64,000 nucleotides of DNA from Piscinibacter sp943370595 (GTDB lineage: Bacteria; Pseudomonadota; Gammaproteobacteria; Burkholderiales; Burkholderiaceae_C). Below the pieces are notes generated by a model. The model was not told the origin of the DNA and did no database searches. It saw only the letters and a program-made list of their open reading frames with translations. The translations under genes and the position numbers were made by a program. The stretch is from positions 1 through 64,000 of the forward strand of contig CALRRO020000003.1 of NCBI GenBank assembly GCA_943370595.1. Direction: 5' to 3'. Of this stretch, positions 1 to 8,335 are shown in pieces (positions within the stretch are counted from its first letter, which is position 1; every line of letters starts with the position of its first letter).

Positions 1-304
1 CGTTCGCTGCGCTCAGACAGCCGGCGGCAAGTCAGTCTACGAAGCGCGCTGACGCGCGCCTGCCGCAAGCCCTGCGCTGCTCAGCGCCGAACAGGCGCGC
101 GCCAGCCCGCCCGCACGCGCCTTTGCTGAACCGTGGTGGCATGTCAGTCGGGGAACCCCAGCGGGCAGCGCCTGCCGCGATGCGCCGATCAGGGCATGAA
201 AGCAGACCCACGCGAACGGCAACAACGGGCCGAGAAACGCCGGCCGCGACGAGCCGGCCTGAATCCTCGAACGTGGACGAACGGCGGCTTTCGATCGAGG
301 CGCC
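1..304. other. No supported gene
   Basis: This stretch lies downstream of metW. Both strands have open frames here, but none has a recognisable product, a ribosome binding site or family motifs. The minus-strand frame is a run-on of an antisense reading of metW. I see no tRNA or clear terminator. It may be spacer, or the edge of a gene outside the window. Confidence 0.5.
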
Positions 305-889
305 TCAGCCCCGCTCGAACTTGAAGACGGCGACGCTGGCCAGCAGGTTGGGCCACTGGCGCACCACCTCGCCATCCTGGATGCCGAAGGCGTCGAGGAT
401 GCGCAGGCCATCCTTGCGTGCCAGCACCTCGAAGTCGGCATAGGTGCCGACGCGGATGTTCGGTGTGTCGTACCACTCGTAGGGCAGCGCCTTGGTCACC
501 GGCATGCGGCCGGTGGCCACGCGCAGCCGGTTCGGCCAGTGCGCGAAGTTCGGAAAGCTGACGATGCCGGTGCGGCCGACACGCGCCGTCTCGCGCAGCA
601 TCTTCTCGGTGTTGCGCAGGTGCTGGAGCGTCTCGAGCTGCAGCACGATGTCGAAGCTCTTGTCGTCGAAGATCGCCAGGCCGTCCTCCAGATTGAGCTG
701 GATGACGTCCACGCCGCGCTTCGCGCAGGCCAGCACGTTCGTGTCGTCGATCTCGATGCCGTAGCCGCTGCAACCGCGCTGCGCCTGCAGGTAGGCGAGC
801 AGTTCGCCGTCGCCGCAGCCGAGGTCGAGCACGCGCGAGCCCGGCGGCACGAGCTCGCCGATGATCTGCAGGTCACGCCGCGGGCTCAT
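305..889 (-). CDS. metW: Methionine biosynthesis protein MetW (SAM-dependent methyltransferase fold)
   Basis: A 194-residue class I methyltransferase-fold protein of the MetW family, which accompanies MetX in methionine biosynthesis in many proteobacteria. The SAM-binding motif I is visible near residues 19-26 (VLDLGCGDGEL), followed by an acidic motif (GIEIDD) and the family block SFPNFAHWPNR. The length is normal for MetW. Its ATG overlaps the metX stop as ATGA, so the two are translationally coupled. Its exact biochemical role is less settled than that of MetX. Confidence 0.93.
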   Translation of the reverse strand: MSPRRDLQIIGELVPPGSRVLDLGCGDGELLAYLQAQRGCSGYGIEIDDTNVLACAKRGVDVIQLNLEDGLAIFDDKSFDIVLQLETLQHLRNTEKMLRETARVGRTGIVSFPNFAHWPNRLRVATGRMPVTKALPYEWYDTPNIRVGTYADFEVLARKDGLRILDAFGIQDGEVVRQWPNLLASVAVFKFERG

Positions 890-2019
890 TCGGCGAGCTC
901 CTTCGCGAGGTTGTCGAAGCAGGCGCGCAGCACGCCGTGGTAGCGCGGGTCCTCGAGCAGGAAGGCGTCGTGCCCATGCGGCGCGGCGATCTCGGCATAG
1001 CTGACGCGGTGCCGGTTGTCGAGCAGCGCCTTGACGATCTCGCGCGAGCGCGCCGGCGAGAAGCGCCAGTCGGTGGTGAAGCTGACGATCTGGAAGCGGC
1101 AGGTCGCGGCCGCGAAGGCGCGCGTCAGGTCGCCGCCGTGCTCGCGCGCCGGGTCGAAGTAGTCGAGCGCGCGGGTGATCAGCAGGTAGGTGTTGGCGTC
1201 GAAGTATTCGCTGAACTTGTCGCCCTGGTGGCGCAGGTAGCTCTCGATCTCGAACTCGATCTCCTGCGTCGAGTAGCCGAGCTCGGCCGAGCGCAGGCTG
1301 CGGCCGAACTTCTTCTCCATCGCGTCGTCGGACAGGTAGGTGATGTGGCCGATCATGCGCGCCACGCGCAGGCCGCGTTTCGGCACCACGCCGTGCGCGT
1401 AGAAGTGGCCGCCGTGGAACTCGGGGTCGGTGACGATGGCGCGCCGCGCCACCTCGTTGAAGGCGATGTTCTGCGCCGACAGGTTCGGCGCGGTAGCCAC
1501 CGCGATGCACTGGCGCAGCCGCTGTGGGTGGCGGATCGACCACGACAGCGCCTGCATGCCGCCGAGGCTGCCGCCGAGCACGGCGGCGAGCTTCACGATG
1601 CCCAGGCGGTCGAGCAGACGCGCCTGCGCGTCGACCCAGTCCTCGACGGTGACGACCGGGAAATCGGCGCCCCACACCCGGCCGGTGGCCGGGTTGAGGT
1701 GCATCGGCCCGGTCGAGCCGAAGCAGGAGCCGGGATTGTTGACGCCGATCACGAAGAAGCGGTCGGTGTCCAGCGGCTTGCCCGGGCCGACGAGGTTGTC
1801 CCACCAGCCCTCGCTCTTCGGTTGATCGGCATAGCGGCCGGCGACGTGGTGCGAGGCGTTCAGCGCATGGCAGACCAGCACGGCGTTGCTCTTGTCGGCG
1901 TTGAGCGTGCCGTAGGTCTCGTAGGCGAGTTCGTAATCAGGCAACAGCGCGCCGCTCTTCAGCGGCAGCGGCTCGGTGAAGCGCATCACCTGCGGTTGGA
2001 CGATTCCCAGCGATCCCAT
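886..2019 (-). CDS. metX: Homoserine O-acyltransferase MetX
   Basis: A 377-residue alpha/beta hydrolase-fold enzyme that acylates homoserine with acetyl- or succinyl-CoA, the first committed step to methionine. The nucleophile elbow GGSLGGMQ places the catalytic Ser at residue 151, and the C-terminal GHDAFLLED holds the Asp/His part of the triad. I chose ATG 2019 (MGSLGIVQPQ). An upstream in-frame ATG at 2064 would put the leader hairpin inside the coding region and adds a cysteine-rich tail not expected in MetX. The acyl donor cannot be read safely from sequence alone. It forms an operon with metW. Confidence 0.95.
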   Translation of the reverse strand: MGSLGIVQPQVMRFTEPLPLKSGALLPDYELAYETYGTLNADKSNAVLVCHALNASHHVAGRYADQPKSEGWWDNLVGPGKPLDTDRFFVIGVNNPGSCFGSTGPMHLNPATGRVWGADFPVVTVEDWVDAQARLLDRLGIVKLAAVLGGSLGGMQALSWSIRHPQRLRQCIAVATAPNLSAQNIAFNEVARRAIVTDPEFHGGHFYAHGVVPKRGLRVARMIGHITYLSDDAMEKKFGRSLRSAELGYSTQEIEFEIESYLRHQGDKFSEYFDANTYLLITRALDYFDPAREHGGDLTRAFAAATCRFQIVSFTTDWRFSPARSREIVKALLDNRHRVSYAEIAAPHGHDAFLLEDPRYHGVLRACFDNLAKELAE

Positions 2020-2038
2020 GACGCCCCAGAAACAACAA

Positions 2039-2070
2039 CACCCGGCGCCGCGAAAGCGGAACACCGGGTG
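2039..2070 (-). promoter_or_regulatory. Attenuator- or terminator-like hairpin in the metX leader
   Basis: On the minus strand a 7-bp outer stem (CACCCGG / CCGGGTG) encloses an inner CCGC-TTTC-GCGG stem, and is followed by TTGTTGTTT just before the metX start. A GC-rich stem plus a T-rich tail inside a 5' leader looks like an intrinsic terminator. Because it lies between the predicted promoter and the start codon, it would act as an attenuator or a translation-control element. I did not match it to a known SAM riboswitch class. Confidence 0.5.
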
Positions 2071-2091
2071 GGTGTCCTGTCTTTAGCGGAA

Positions 2092-2119
2092 TTTATAGAG
2101 CGCTCGCAAGCCGGAACAA
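2092..2119 (-). promoter_or_regulatory. Predicted sigma70-type promoter of metXW
   Basis: On the minus strand TTGTTC (2119-2114) and TATAAA (2097-2092) are separated by 16 bases. Transcription would start near 2085, giving a leader of about 65 nt that contains the hairpin at 2039-2070. Confidence 0.45.
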
Positions 2120-2152
2120 ATCAGCGCTGTGCGGCAGTATAGCGGTGCGGAT

Positions 2153-4672
2153 TCAAAGAGGAACCGGTGCGGTCTCGCTCGCACCGCGCGTCGGCAGGTG
2201 GATGTGGAACACCGCACCGCCACCCGGCAGGTTCTCGGCATGGATGCGCCCGCCATGCGCCTCCAGGATCTTGCGACAGATGGCCAGGCCCAGGCCGGTG
2301 CCGCCGGAGCCGTCCTTGGTCTGGCTGGACTGCACGAAGGCCTCGAACACATGCTCGATCTCGTCGGGCGGGATGCCAGGGCCCTGGTCGCGCACGCTCA
2401 GGCGCAGTTCGCCGCTGGGCAGCGTCTGGCCGCTGAGCTCGATGCGGCCATGGAAGGGCGAGAACTTGATCGCGTTGGCCAGCACGTTGCGAATCACCTG
2501 CTGGAAGCGCATCGGGTCGACCTTGCCGATCATCGGTAGCTCCGACAAGGCCAGCGACAGCGTGAGCTGCCGGCCGGCCAGCAGCGGATCGACCTCGTGC
2601 GCCACCTCGCGCACCAGCGCACGCAGGTCGGTTCGCTCGAGGTGCATGGTGCCCACGGTACTTTCGATCTTCGACACGTCGAGCAGGTCGTTGACCAGCG
2701 CGAGCATGCGCTGGCCCGAGGCGTGGATGTCGGAGAACATCGCCGCCAGCTTCTCCTGCTGGCGGCCGCGCATCATGCCCAGCTCGGAGAAGCCGAGGAT
2801 GGACTGCAGCGGCGTGCGCAGTTCGTGGCTGATGTTGGCGATGAACTCGGTCTTCGCGCGCGAGGCTTCCTCGGCGGCGTCGCGCGCATCGCGCGTGGCG
2901 CGCTCGGCGGCGCGGAACTCGCTCACGTCCATCACGACGACGAGGATGCCGGCCGGCGAGCCGTCGTCGCCCGGCACCACGGTCTTGATCAGCATGACGT
3001 CGCGGCGCGAGCCGTCACGGTGCGTCACGCGGGCCTCGTAGCTGACCCGGCCGCCAGCTGCCAGCAGCGCGCGGTCGCGGGCATCGTGCAGCGCCGCTTC
3101 CTCGGGCGGCAGGTAGCTGGCTGCGGCCTGGCCGATCACGTCGGCGCGCTGGCGGCCGGTGAAGTCCTCCCAGGCCTGGTTGACGCTGACGTAGCGTCCC
3201 ATCGTGTCGAGCATGGACAACGGCAGCGGGCTGATCTCCAGCATCAGCGCCGACACGGCCAGCTGCGTCTGCAGCTTCTGCTGCGCGACCACGCGGTCGG
3301 TCACGTCGGCCGCGCTGCCGGCAAAGCCGGCGATGCGCTGCCCGTCGGTCAGCGGCACGACCGTCACGTCGAAGTGCCGCGTGCGGTTCGCGCCGTTGCC
3401 GGGCACCGTGCCCTGGGCATGGCGCACCGGCACGCGCAGGTCGGGCGAGAACAGCGAACGGATCGCCTCGCGCTGCTCCGGCAGCACCAGCTCGTGCAGG
3501 CGCCGGCCGATGGCCTGCTGCGGGTCGCCGCCGCCCAGCGCGCTCCAGCGCTCGTTGACAAAGCTGATCGCGCCGGTCGGATCGGTGCGGAAGATCAGAT
3601 CCTGCACGCTCGCGATCGTCACGCTGAGCTCGCGCTCGCGCTGCACCACCTGGGCCTGCGCCTGGTCGAGCAGCGCGCGCGTCGTCTCGCGGGCGCGCAG
3701 GCTGCGCCAGGCGGTCAGCGTGGTCGCGGCAACGAACAGCAGCAGCACCAGCGCCAGGCCGAAGAAGCTGCGCATGCCGTGCCACCAGTGCGCACGCACG
3801 TCGGACAGCGGATGCTCGACCAGCACCACCAGCGGCCGCGAGCGCGACACGCGGAAGGCGACCAGCTGCTCGCCGCTGCGGGCGCCCTGGCCGACGTAGG
3901 TGGCGTGCTCGCGCGACGGCAGGTAGCTACGGAACACCGGGTGCGCGCCCAGCGGCGAACCCGCCGGGATCGTCACCGATCCGGTCGAGGTCAGCAGCAC
4001 GCCGTCGTAGCTGGCCAGCAGGGCGCCGCTGAGCGGGTCGCCGACGGTCAGCTCCTGGTGGTTGGAGAAGGCGTCCGGGTTGATCGCTGCCATCAGCAGC
4101 ACGGCGTCGCCGCTGCGCAGTTCCAGCGCGCGCATCAGCGGGATGAAGCCGACAGCGCCGGGTGCGGCGGTTCCGCGGCCGGCCAGGTCGGCGAGGCCTC
4201 GGCCGCGCACGAAGCCGCCGAGCCGGTCGCGGTCGAGCGCGGGCCAGTTGCCCAGCAGCTTCAGGTCGACCGACTGGCCGACGTCGCGCGCCACCGTGCT
4301 GGTGATCACCGTGCCGCGGCTGTCCAGCAGCGCAATGCTGCGCAGGTAGGGCAGGCCGATGAGCGTCTGGTTGAGCAGCGGCGCCACCTCGGCGAGCTGC
4401 TTCATGTCCTGCGTGGCGATCAGTTCGGACAGCGAGGCCATCGCGATGGACGTGGTCTCGACGGTGCGCGTGGCGTGGTCTTCCAGCACACGGGCGAGCA
4501 ACTCGTTGCGCGAGCGCCGCGTCTCCATCTTCTCCTCGTACTCGGTCCAGCCGAGCCAGGCCACCACCGCAGCCACCAGCAGCGCCACCACCACGCCCGC
4601 CCAGGGCACCACGGCACTGGCGCGCCAGCGCGTCGGGGGCGGCGTCGTGTCGGGGAGTTCGGTGGCAGTCAC
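2153..4672 (-). CDS. PAS-domain membrane sensor histidine kinase
   Basis: An 839-residue kinase. The order is: TM helix at about 21-41, a large periplasmic sensor region of about 42-300 (probably a dCache/PDC fold, inferred), a second TM at about 302-322, two PAS domains (about 345-460 and 475-590), a HisKA domain with phospho-acceptor His616 in SHELRTPLQS, and a HATPase domain ending in GTGLGLAICRKI. There is no receiver or Hpt domain, so it needs a separate partner, most simply the CheY-like protein encoded at 6317-6688. The start is GTG at 4672. It is the last gene of a four-gene operon, 35 bases after the solute-binding protein gene. The ligand is unknown. Confidence 0.85.
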   Translation of the reverse strand: MTATELPDTTPPPTRWRASAVVPWAGVVVALLVAAVVAWLGWTEYEEKMETRRSRNELLARVLEDHATRTVETTSIAMASLSELIATQDMKQLAEVAPLLNQTLIGLPYLRSIALLDSRGTVITSTVARDVGQSVDLKLLGNWPALDRDRLGGFVRGRGLADLAGRGTAAPGAVGFIPLMRALELRSGDAVLLMAAINPDAFSNHQELTVGDPLSGALLASYDGVLLTSTGSVTIPAGSPLGAHPVFRSYLPSREHATYVGQGARSGEQLVAFRVSRSRPLVVLVEHPLSDVRAHWWHGMRSFFGLALVLLLFVAATTLTAWRSLRARETTRALLDQAQAQVVQRERELSVTIASVQDLIFRTDPTGAISFVNERWSALGGGDPQQAIGRRLHELVLPEQREAIRSLFSPDLRVPVRHAQGTVPGNGANRTRHFDVTVVPLTDGQRIAGFAGSAADVTDRVVAQQKLQTQLAVSALMLEISPLPLSMLDTMGRYVSVNQAWEDFTGRQRADVIGQAAASYLPPEEAALHDARDRALLAAGGRVSYEARVTHRDGSRRDVMLIKTVVPGDDGSPAGILVVVMDVSEFRAAERATRDARDAAEEASRAKTEFIANISHELRTPLQSILGFSELGMMRGRQQEKLAAMFSDIHASGQRMLALVNDLLDVSKIESTVGTMHLERTDLRALVREVAHEVDPLLAGRQLTLSLALSELPMIGKVDPMRFQQVIRNVLANAIKFSPFHGRIELSGQTLPSGELRLSVRDQGPGIPPDEIEHVFEAFVQSSQTKDGSGGTGLGLAICRKILEAHGGRIHAENLPGGGAVFHIHLPTRGASETAPVPL

Positions 4673-4707
4673 GCTCCGCGGATTGTCAGGGTTGCATCAC
4701 GGCTGCA

Positions 4708-5508
4708 TCAGGGCTGCAGCAACACGACCGGGCCCAGCCCGTGCCGCTTCGCCGCCGCGTCCAGCCGGCCGTCGCGCTTGATTCGCGCGACGAACTCGTC
4801 GACGGTGGCGAGCCAGGCCTCGTCGCCCTGCTTGACCGCGTACGCATAGGGCAGCACGTGGAACGGCTTGGGCGGCGCGATCAGCGTGGCCCAGTCGGCG
4901 TTGTCGAGCAGCCGCCGGCTGTAGGGGTAGTCGGTCATGAAGACGTCGACGCGGCCCGCCTCGAGCTCGCGCTCGCGCGTGGCCGGCGGCTTGACCACCA
5001 CCATCGTCGCCTGCTTGAGTGCTGCCGCCATCACCGGCTCCATGAAGGTGCCAGCCTGCACGGCCACCTGCACGCCGGGCTTGTCGATGTCGGCCCACTC
5101 GCGCACGACGCGGTTGCTGCGTGTGCTGATGGCGTAGATGTCGCTCTGCAGGTAGGGCTTCGAGAAGGCGATCTGCGCCGCGCGGGCCGGCAGCACGCCG
5201 ACGGCGAACATCGCGACGTCGCATCGGTCGCCCTTCAGATCGTCGATCAGCTTCTGGAACGAGCTCTCGACGTACTCGACCTTGCTCTTCAGGTCGCGGC
5301 CGAACTCGGCCGACAGGTCGATGTCGATACCCACCAGTTGCTGGGTGCGCGGGTTGCGGAAGGTGATGCCGTAGTAGTCGGGCCAGATGCACACGCGAAC
5401 CGACTGCGCGGCCTTGACCCGGTCGAGCACCGGGCCAGCCTGCGCGGCCAGCGCGGGCAACAGCAGGGAGAACAGGGCGGCGCCGCGCGCCAGGGTGGCA
5501 AAGCTCAT
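4708..5508 (-). CDS. Periplasmic solute-binding protein, family 3 (amino-acid type)
   Basis: A 266-residue exported protein with a signal peptide (about residues 1-24, ending ALAAQA) and the fold of amino-acid ABC transporter binding proteins. Recognisable family features are VGIDIDLSAEFG near residue 60 and the Asp-containing segment VDVFMTDYPYSRR. No permease or ATPase genes lie nearby. Instead its ATG overlaps the HD-GYP stop as ATGA and a membrane kinase follows. Because of this it may deliver ligand to the kinase rather than to a transporter. That role is inference; the ligand is unknown. Confidence 0.8.
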   Translation of the reverse strand: MSFATLARGAALFSLLLPALAAQAGPVLDRVKAAQSVRVCIWPDYYGITFRNPRTQQLVGIDIDLSAEFGRDLKSKVEYVESSFQKLIDDLKGDRCDVAMFAVGVLPARAAQIAFSKPYLQSDIYAISTRSNRVVREWADIDKPGVQVAVQAGTFMEPVMAAALKQATMVVVKPPATRERELEAGRVDVFMTDYPYSRRLLDNADWATLIAPPKPFHVLPYAYAVKQGDEAWLATVDEFVARIKRDGRLDAAAKRHGLGPVVLLQP

Positions 5509-6320
5509 GATGTAGTCCTCGGGACGGGCGTGCGCGCAACGATGCGCATCGGTTGGTCGGCAGTCAGGTCGTCGAATCCAGGGCGATGACGGGTCACGCT
5601 GTCGCGCAGCTCGATCAGCTCGTCCAGGTGTTCCAGGAAGCAGTCGACCACGCGCGGGTCGAAGGCGCGGCCGCGTTCTTCGCGCAGCATCTCGACGGCA
5701 CGTTCGTCGCTGAACGCGGGGCGGTAGCAGCGATCCATGGTCAGCGCGTCGAAGAAGTCGACCACTGCGACGATGCGCCCGGACAGCGGGATCTCATCGC
5801 CGGCGAGCCGGTAGGGGTAGCCGTTGCCGTCCCAGCGCTCGTGGTGCGACAGCGCCACCTCGGCGGCCAGCTGGAACAGCGGAATGCGCGAGCGACCGAG
5901 GATCTCGGCACCCATCTCCGCATGGCGGTTCATCACCGCGCGCTCTTCGGGGGTGAACGAGCCGGGCTTCTTCAGCACGCCGTCGGGGATGCCGATCTTG
6001 CCGACGTCGTGCATCGGCGCCGCCTTGCGCAGCAGCGCCGCCCAGTCGCTGCCCTGGCCGAGGCGCAGCGCCAGCGCCCATGCCAGGTAGCCGATGCGCA
6101 CGATGTGCACGCCGGTGTCGTCGTCGCGGTACTCGGCCGCGCGCGACAGGCGCAGCAGCGCGTCGTGGTGGGCGCGCGCCACTTCCTGCAGCGCCTCGTT
6201 GCGCTCCTGGTACATGCGGCCGAAGTCGCGCACCAGGCGCTCCATCTGCGCCGCCGCGGCGTCGTCGTAGCAGTTGGACTCCGGCATCCCGGCGAGGGTC
6301 TCGAGGTCCGGTGTGCTCAT
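5505..6320 (-). CDS. HD-GYP domain phosphodiesterase (cyclic di-GMP hydrolysis)
   Basis: A 271-residue protein. A short N-terminal helical stretch precedes an HD-GYP domain (about residues 70-250) with the diagnostic motifs HDVGKIGIPD, RHAEMGAEIL, HHERWDGNGYP and the late DALTMDRCYRPA block. The GYP triad is intact, so cyclic di-GMP phosphodiesterase activity is expected. It has no receiver of its own. The gene overlaps the upstream receiver gene as ATGA, and the two may work as a split response regulator. Expected to be cytoplasmic. Confidence 0.9.
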   Translation of the reverse strand: MSTPDLETLAGMPESNCYDDAAAAQMERLVRDFGRMYQERNEALQEVARAHHDALLRLSRAAEYRDDDTGVHIVRIGYLAWALALRLGQGSDWAALLRKAAPMHDVGKIGIPDGVLKKPGSFTPEERAVMNRHAEMGAEILGRSRIPLFQLAAEVALSHHERWDGNGYPYRLAGDEIPLSGRIVAVVDFFDALTMDRCYRPAFSDERAVEMLREERGRAFDPRVVDCFLEHLDELIELRDSVTRHRPGFDDLTADQPMRIVARTPVPRTTS

Positions 6321-6688
6321 GCTCCAGCCTCCTCGCTCTCGAGCATGCCCAGCAGCTGCATCGGGCTGAAGGGCTTGACCAGGTAGGCGTCGGCGCCGGC
6401 GCCGAGCCCGGCGGCGCGGTCGCCGCTGCTGCCCCGCGCCGACAGCATGATCACGCGGGTGCTCGCCAGCAGCGGCTCGAGCTTGATCGCCAGGCACAGG
6501 TCCAGGCCATTGCCGTTGCCCGGCATCATCACGTCGAGCAGCACCAGGTCGGGCTGGAAGCGCATGGCCTCCTTCCACCCTTCGACGGCATCGGCGGCCT
6601 CGCGGACCTCGCAGTCCTCGACCTCCAGCGTCAGGCGGATCAGCCGGCGGATGTCGGCGTGGTCATCGACGATCAGGATTTTTTTCAT
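6317..6688 (-). CDS. CheY-like single-domain response regulator
   Basis: A 123-residue receiver domain. The start MKKILIVDDHAD carries the acidic pair, the phospho-Asp lies in LVLLDVMMPG, and the conserved Lys is in YLVKPFS. There is no output domain. It opens a minus-strand operon with an HD-GYP protein, a solute-binding protein and a kinase, so it likely receives phosphate from that kinase and acts by contact, possibly on the HD-GYP protein. I chose ATG 6688 because the residues before it do not belong to the fold. Confidence 0.9.
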   Translation of the reverse strand: MKKILIVDDHADIRRLIRLTLEVEDCEVREAADAVEGWKEAMRFQPDLVLLDVMMPGNGNGLDLCLAIKLEPLLASTRVIMLSARGSSGDRAAGLGAGADAYLVKPFSPMQLLGMLESEEAGA

Positions 6689-6796
6689 GATGCAGGCACG
6701 GAACGGCGGAAGTGACTGGATCGGATTGTCGTGTAGAACATATCTATCATTTCGGCTTGCATCGCAATCTGGCGCCGAATCCGGCAAAATTACGCG

Positions 6797-7423
6797 ATGG
6801 CCACACAAGATTCATCATCCTCGGACCCTTACACCACCATCGAAGTCGCCGGCCTGCTGGGGCTGGCGGTGCGGTCCGTGCAGCTGATGGTCGACCGCGG
6901 CGAGCTCGACGCCTGGAAGACGCCGGGCGGGCACCGGCGCATCTCGCGCGCCTCGGTGGAACGCTGGATGGCCGCGCGCGGCACCCGCTCCGCCGACGGC
7001 GCCGTGCAGCGCGCCGGCTCCCGGCGTGCCCCGCGCGTGCTGCTGATCGAGGACTCGGTGCACTTCCAGAACCTGGTGCGGCTGCTGCTTGGCCAGAAGT
7101 TCGCCCAGGTCGAGCTGCACGTGGCCGACGAAGGCTTCGCCGGACTGGCCATGGCCGGCCAGCTTCAGCCCGACGTGCTGATCGTCGACATCCTGCTGCC
7201 GGGCATCGACGGCGCCACGCTGATCACCAGCCTGCGCTCGCACCCGCAGTTCAGCCAGAGCCGGCTGATCGTCATCACCTCGCTGGACGAGGCGCAGCGC
7301 GAGCCCTATGCCTTCGCGCTGGCCGGTGTGCCGGTGGTGCACAAGCCGCAGCTCGTCACCGAACTGCCGCCGCTGCTGGCCGACGCGCTGGGCGCGCACT
7401 TGGCCGAACCTGCCGCGCCATGA
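6797..7423 (+). CDS. Excisionase/MerR-like HTH fused to a receiver domain
   Basis: A 208-residue protein. Residues about 12-60 form an excisionase-type helix-turn-helix (TIEVAGLLGLAVRSVQLMVD, then WKTPGGHRRISRASVERWM). Residues about 78-195 form a receiver with an E-D pair in LLIEDS, phospho-Asp in LIVDILLPG and Lys in VVHKPQ. An N-terminal DNA-binding domain ahead of the receiver is the reverse of the usual response-regulator order. It is divergent from the HD-GYP operon with 108 bases between the starts, and its stop overlaps the next start as ATGA. The target is unknown. Confidence 0.82.
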   Translation: MATQDSSSSDPYTTIEVAGLLGLAVRSVQLMVDRGELDAWKTPGGHRRISRASVERWMAARGTRSADGAVQRAGSRRAPRVLLIEDSVHFQNLVRLLLGQKFAQVELHVADEGFAGLAMAGQLQPDVLIVDILLPGIDGATLITSLRSHPQFSQSRLIVITSLDEAQREPYAFALAGVPVVHKPQLVTELPPLLADALGAHLAEPAAP

Positions 7424-8190
7424 GCGTGCCGGGCCGTGCGGCAGGGCGTCCGCGCGTGCTGCTGGTCGACGACGATGCGTCGATCCGCCGGTTCGTCGCC
7501 CTGGCGCTCGAGGACATGGCGGTTGAGCTGGTCGAGGCGGAGGGCGTGCCGCAGGCCCGTGAGGCCCTCGCCGGCGCGCCGTTCCAGCTGATCATCACCG
7601 ACCTGATGATGCCCGGCGAAACCGGCTTCGACCTGCTGCAGCACCTGGCCGATCACCCGGACCAGCGCGCCGGCGCGCGGCTGGCCGTTTTCAGTGCCGG
7701 CATCCGCGCCGAGACGCAGCGGCGGCTCGACGCCCTGGGCGTGTGGCGCCGCCTGTCCAAGCCGACCTCGCTGTCCGAGCTGGAGCAATGCGTGCGCGAC
7801 GCCGTGGGGGCAGAGGCAGCCCCCGCCGGTGCCCCGGCACCGCAGGACGAAGAATCCTTGTCGGACGCCGAGCGGGCCGCCCTGGCGCAGCACTTCGGCG
7901 GCGACCGCGCGCTGTTCCTGGCCTACCGCAGCAGCTGCCTGGCGCAGTTCGCGCACGACCAGCGGGCCGGTGACGCCGCGCTGGCCAGCCGCGATGCCGC
8001 CGCGCTGCGCCGGCTGGCGCACAGCCTGAAGAGCGTGCTGGCCACCCTGGGCCTGGCCTCGGCCAGCGCAGTGGCACGCCAGCTCGAGGACTGCGCCGCC
8101 CGCGCCGACTGGGACGCCTCGATCCCGCTGTGGCACACGCTGAGCGCCAGCCTGCCCAGCGCGGCGGCCGATCATCCGCCGTTCAAGTGA
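7420..8190 (+). CDS. Receiver-Hpt phosphorelay protein
   Basis: A 256-residue protein. The N-terminal receiver has VLLVDDDAS, phospho-Asp in LIITDLMMPG and Lys in RLSKPTS. The C-terminal Hpt domain shows the AHSLKSVLATLG motif near residue 202, whose His can carry phosphate. It is coupled to the HTH-receiver gene by an ATGA overlap. A receiver joined to Hpt suits an intermediate relay, taking phosphate from a kinase and passing it on, for example to the HTH-receiver upstream or the LuxR regulator across the convergent gap. The partners are inferred from position only. Confidence 0.85.
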   Translation: MSVPGRAAGRPRVLLVDDDASIRRFVALALEDMAVELVEAEGVPQAREALAGAPFQLIITDLMMPGETGFDLLQHLADHPDQRAGARLAVFSAGIRAETQRRLDALGVWRRLSKPTSLSELEQCVRDAVGAEAAPAGAPAPQDEESLSDAERAALAQHFGGDRALFLAYRSSCLAQFAHDQRAGDAALASRDAAALRRLAHSLKSVLATLGLASASAVARQLEDCAARADWDASIPLWHTLSASLPSAAADHPPFK

Positions 8191-8335
8191 CAAGCCGACC
8201 GCCAAACTCGGCATCATTTTGATACCGGTTTCATTCCGCCGAATATCATCTTGACCTGCCGATCCGGCGATCCGCGGGCCGCCGCGGAGTAAGAATGAAC
8301 AAGCTGACGCGCTCGACGGCCCCGCCACCCCGGCC

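Noticed and set aside
2039..2070. Reading the metX leader hairpin as a terminator for plus-strand transcription
   Set aside because: No T-rich tail follows on the plus strand and no plus-strand gene ends there. The T-rich tail is on the minus strand only.
2597..4849. A 750-codon plus-strand open frame opposite the PAS kinase
   Set aside because: It is antisense to a clear kinase, consists of Arg/Ala/His-rich low-complexity residues, and has no family motifs. High GC content leaves such antisense frames open by codon bias.
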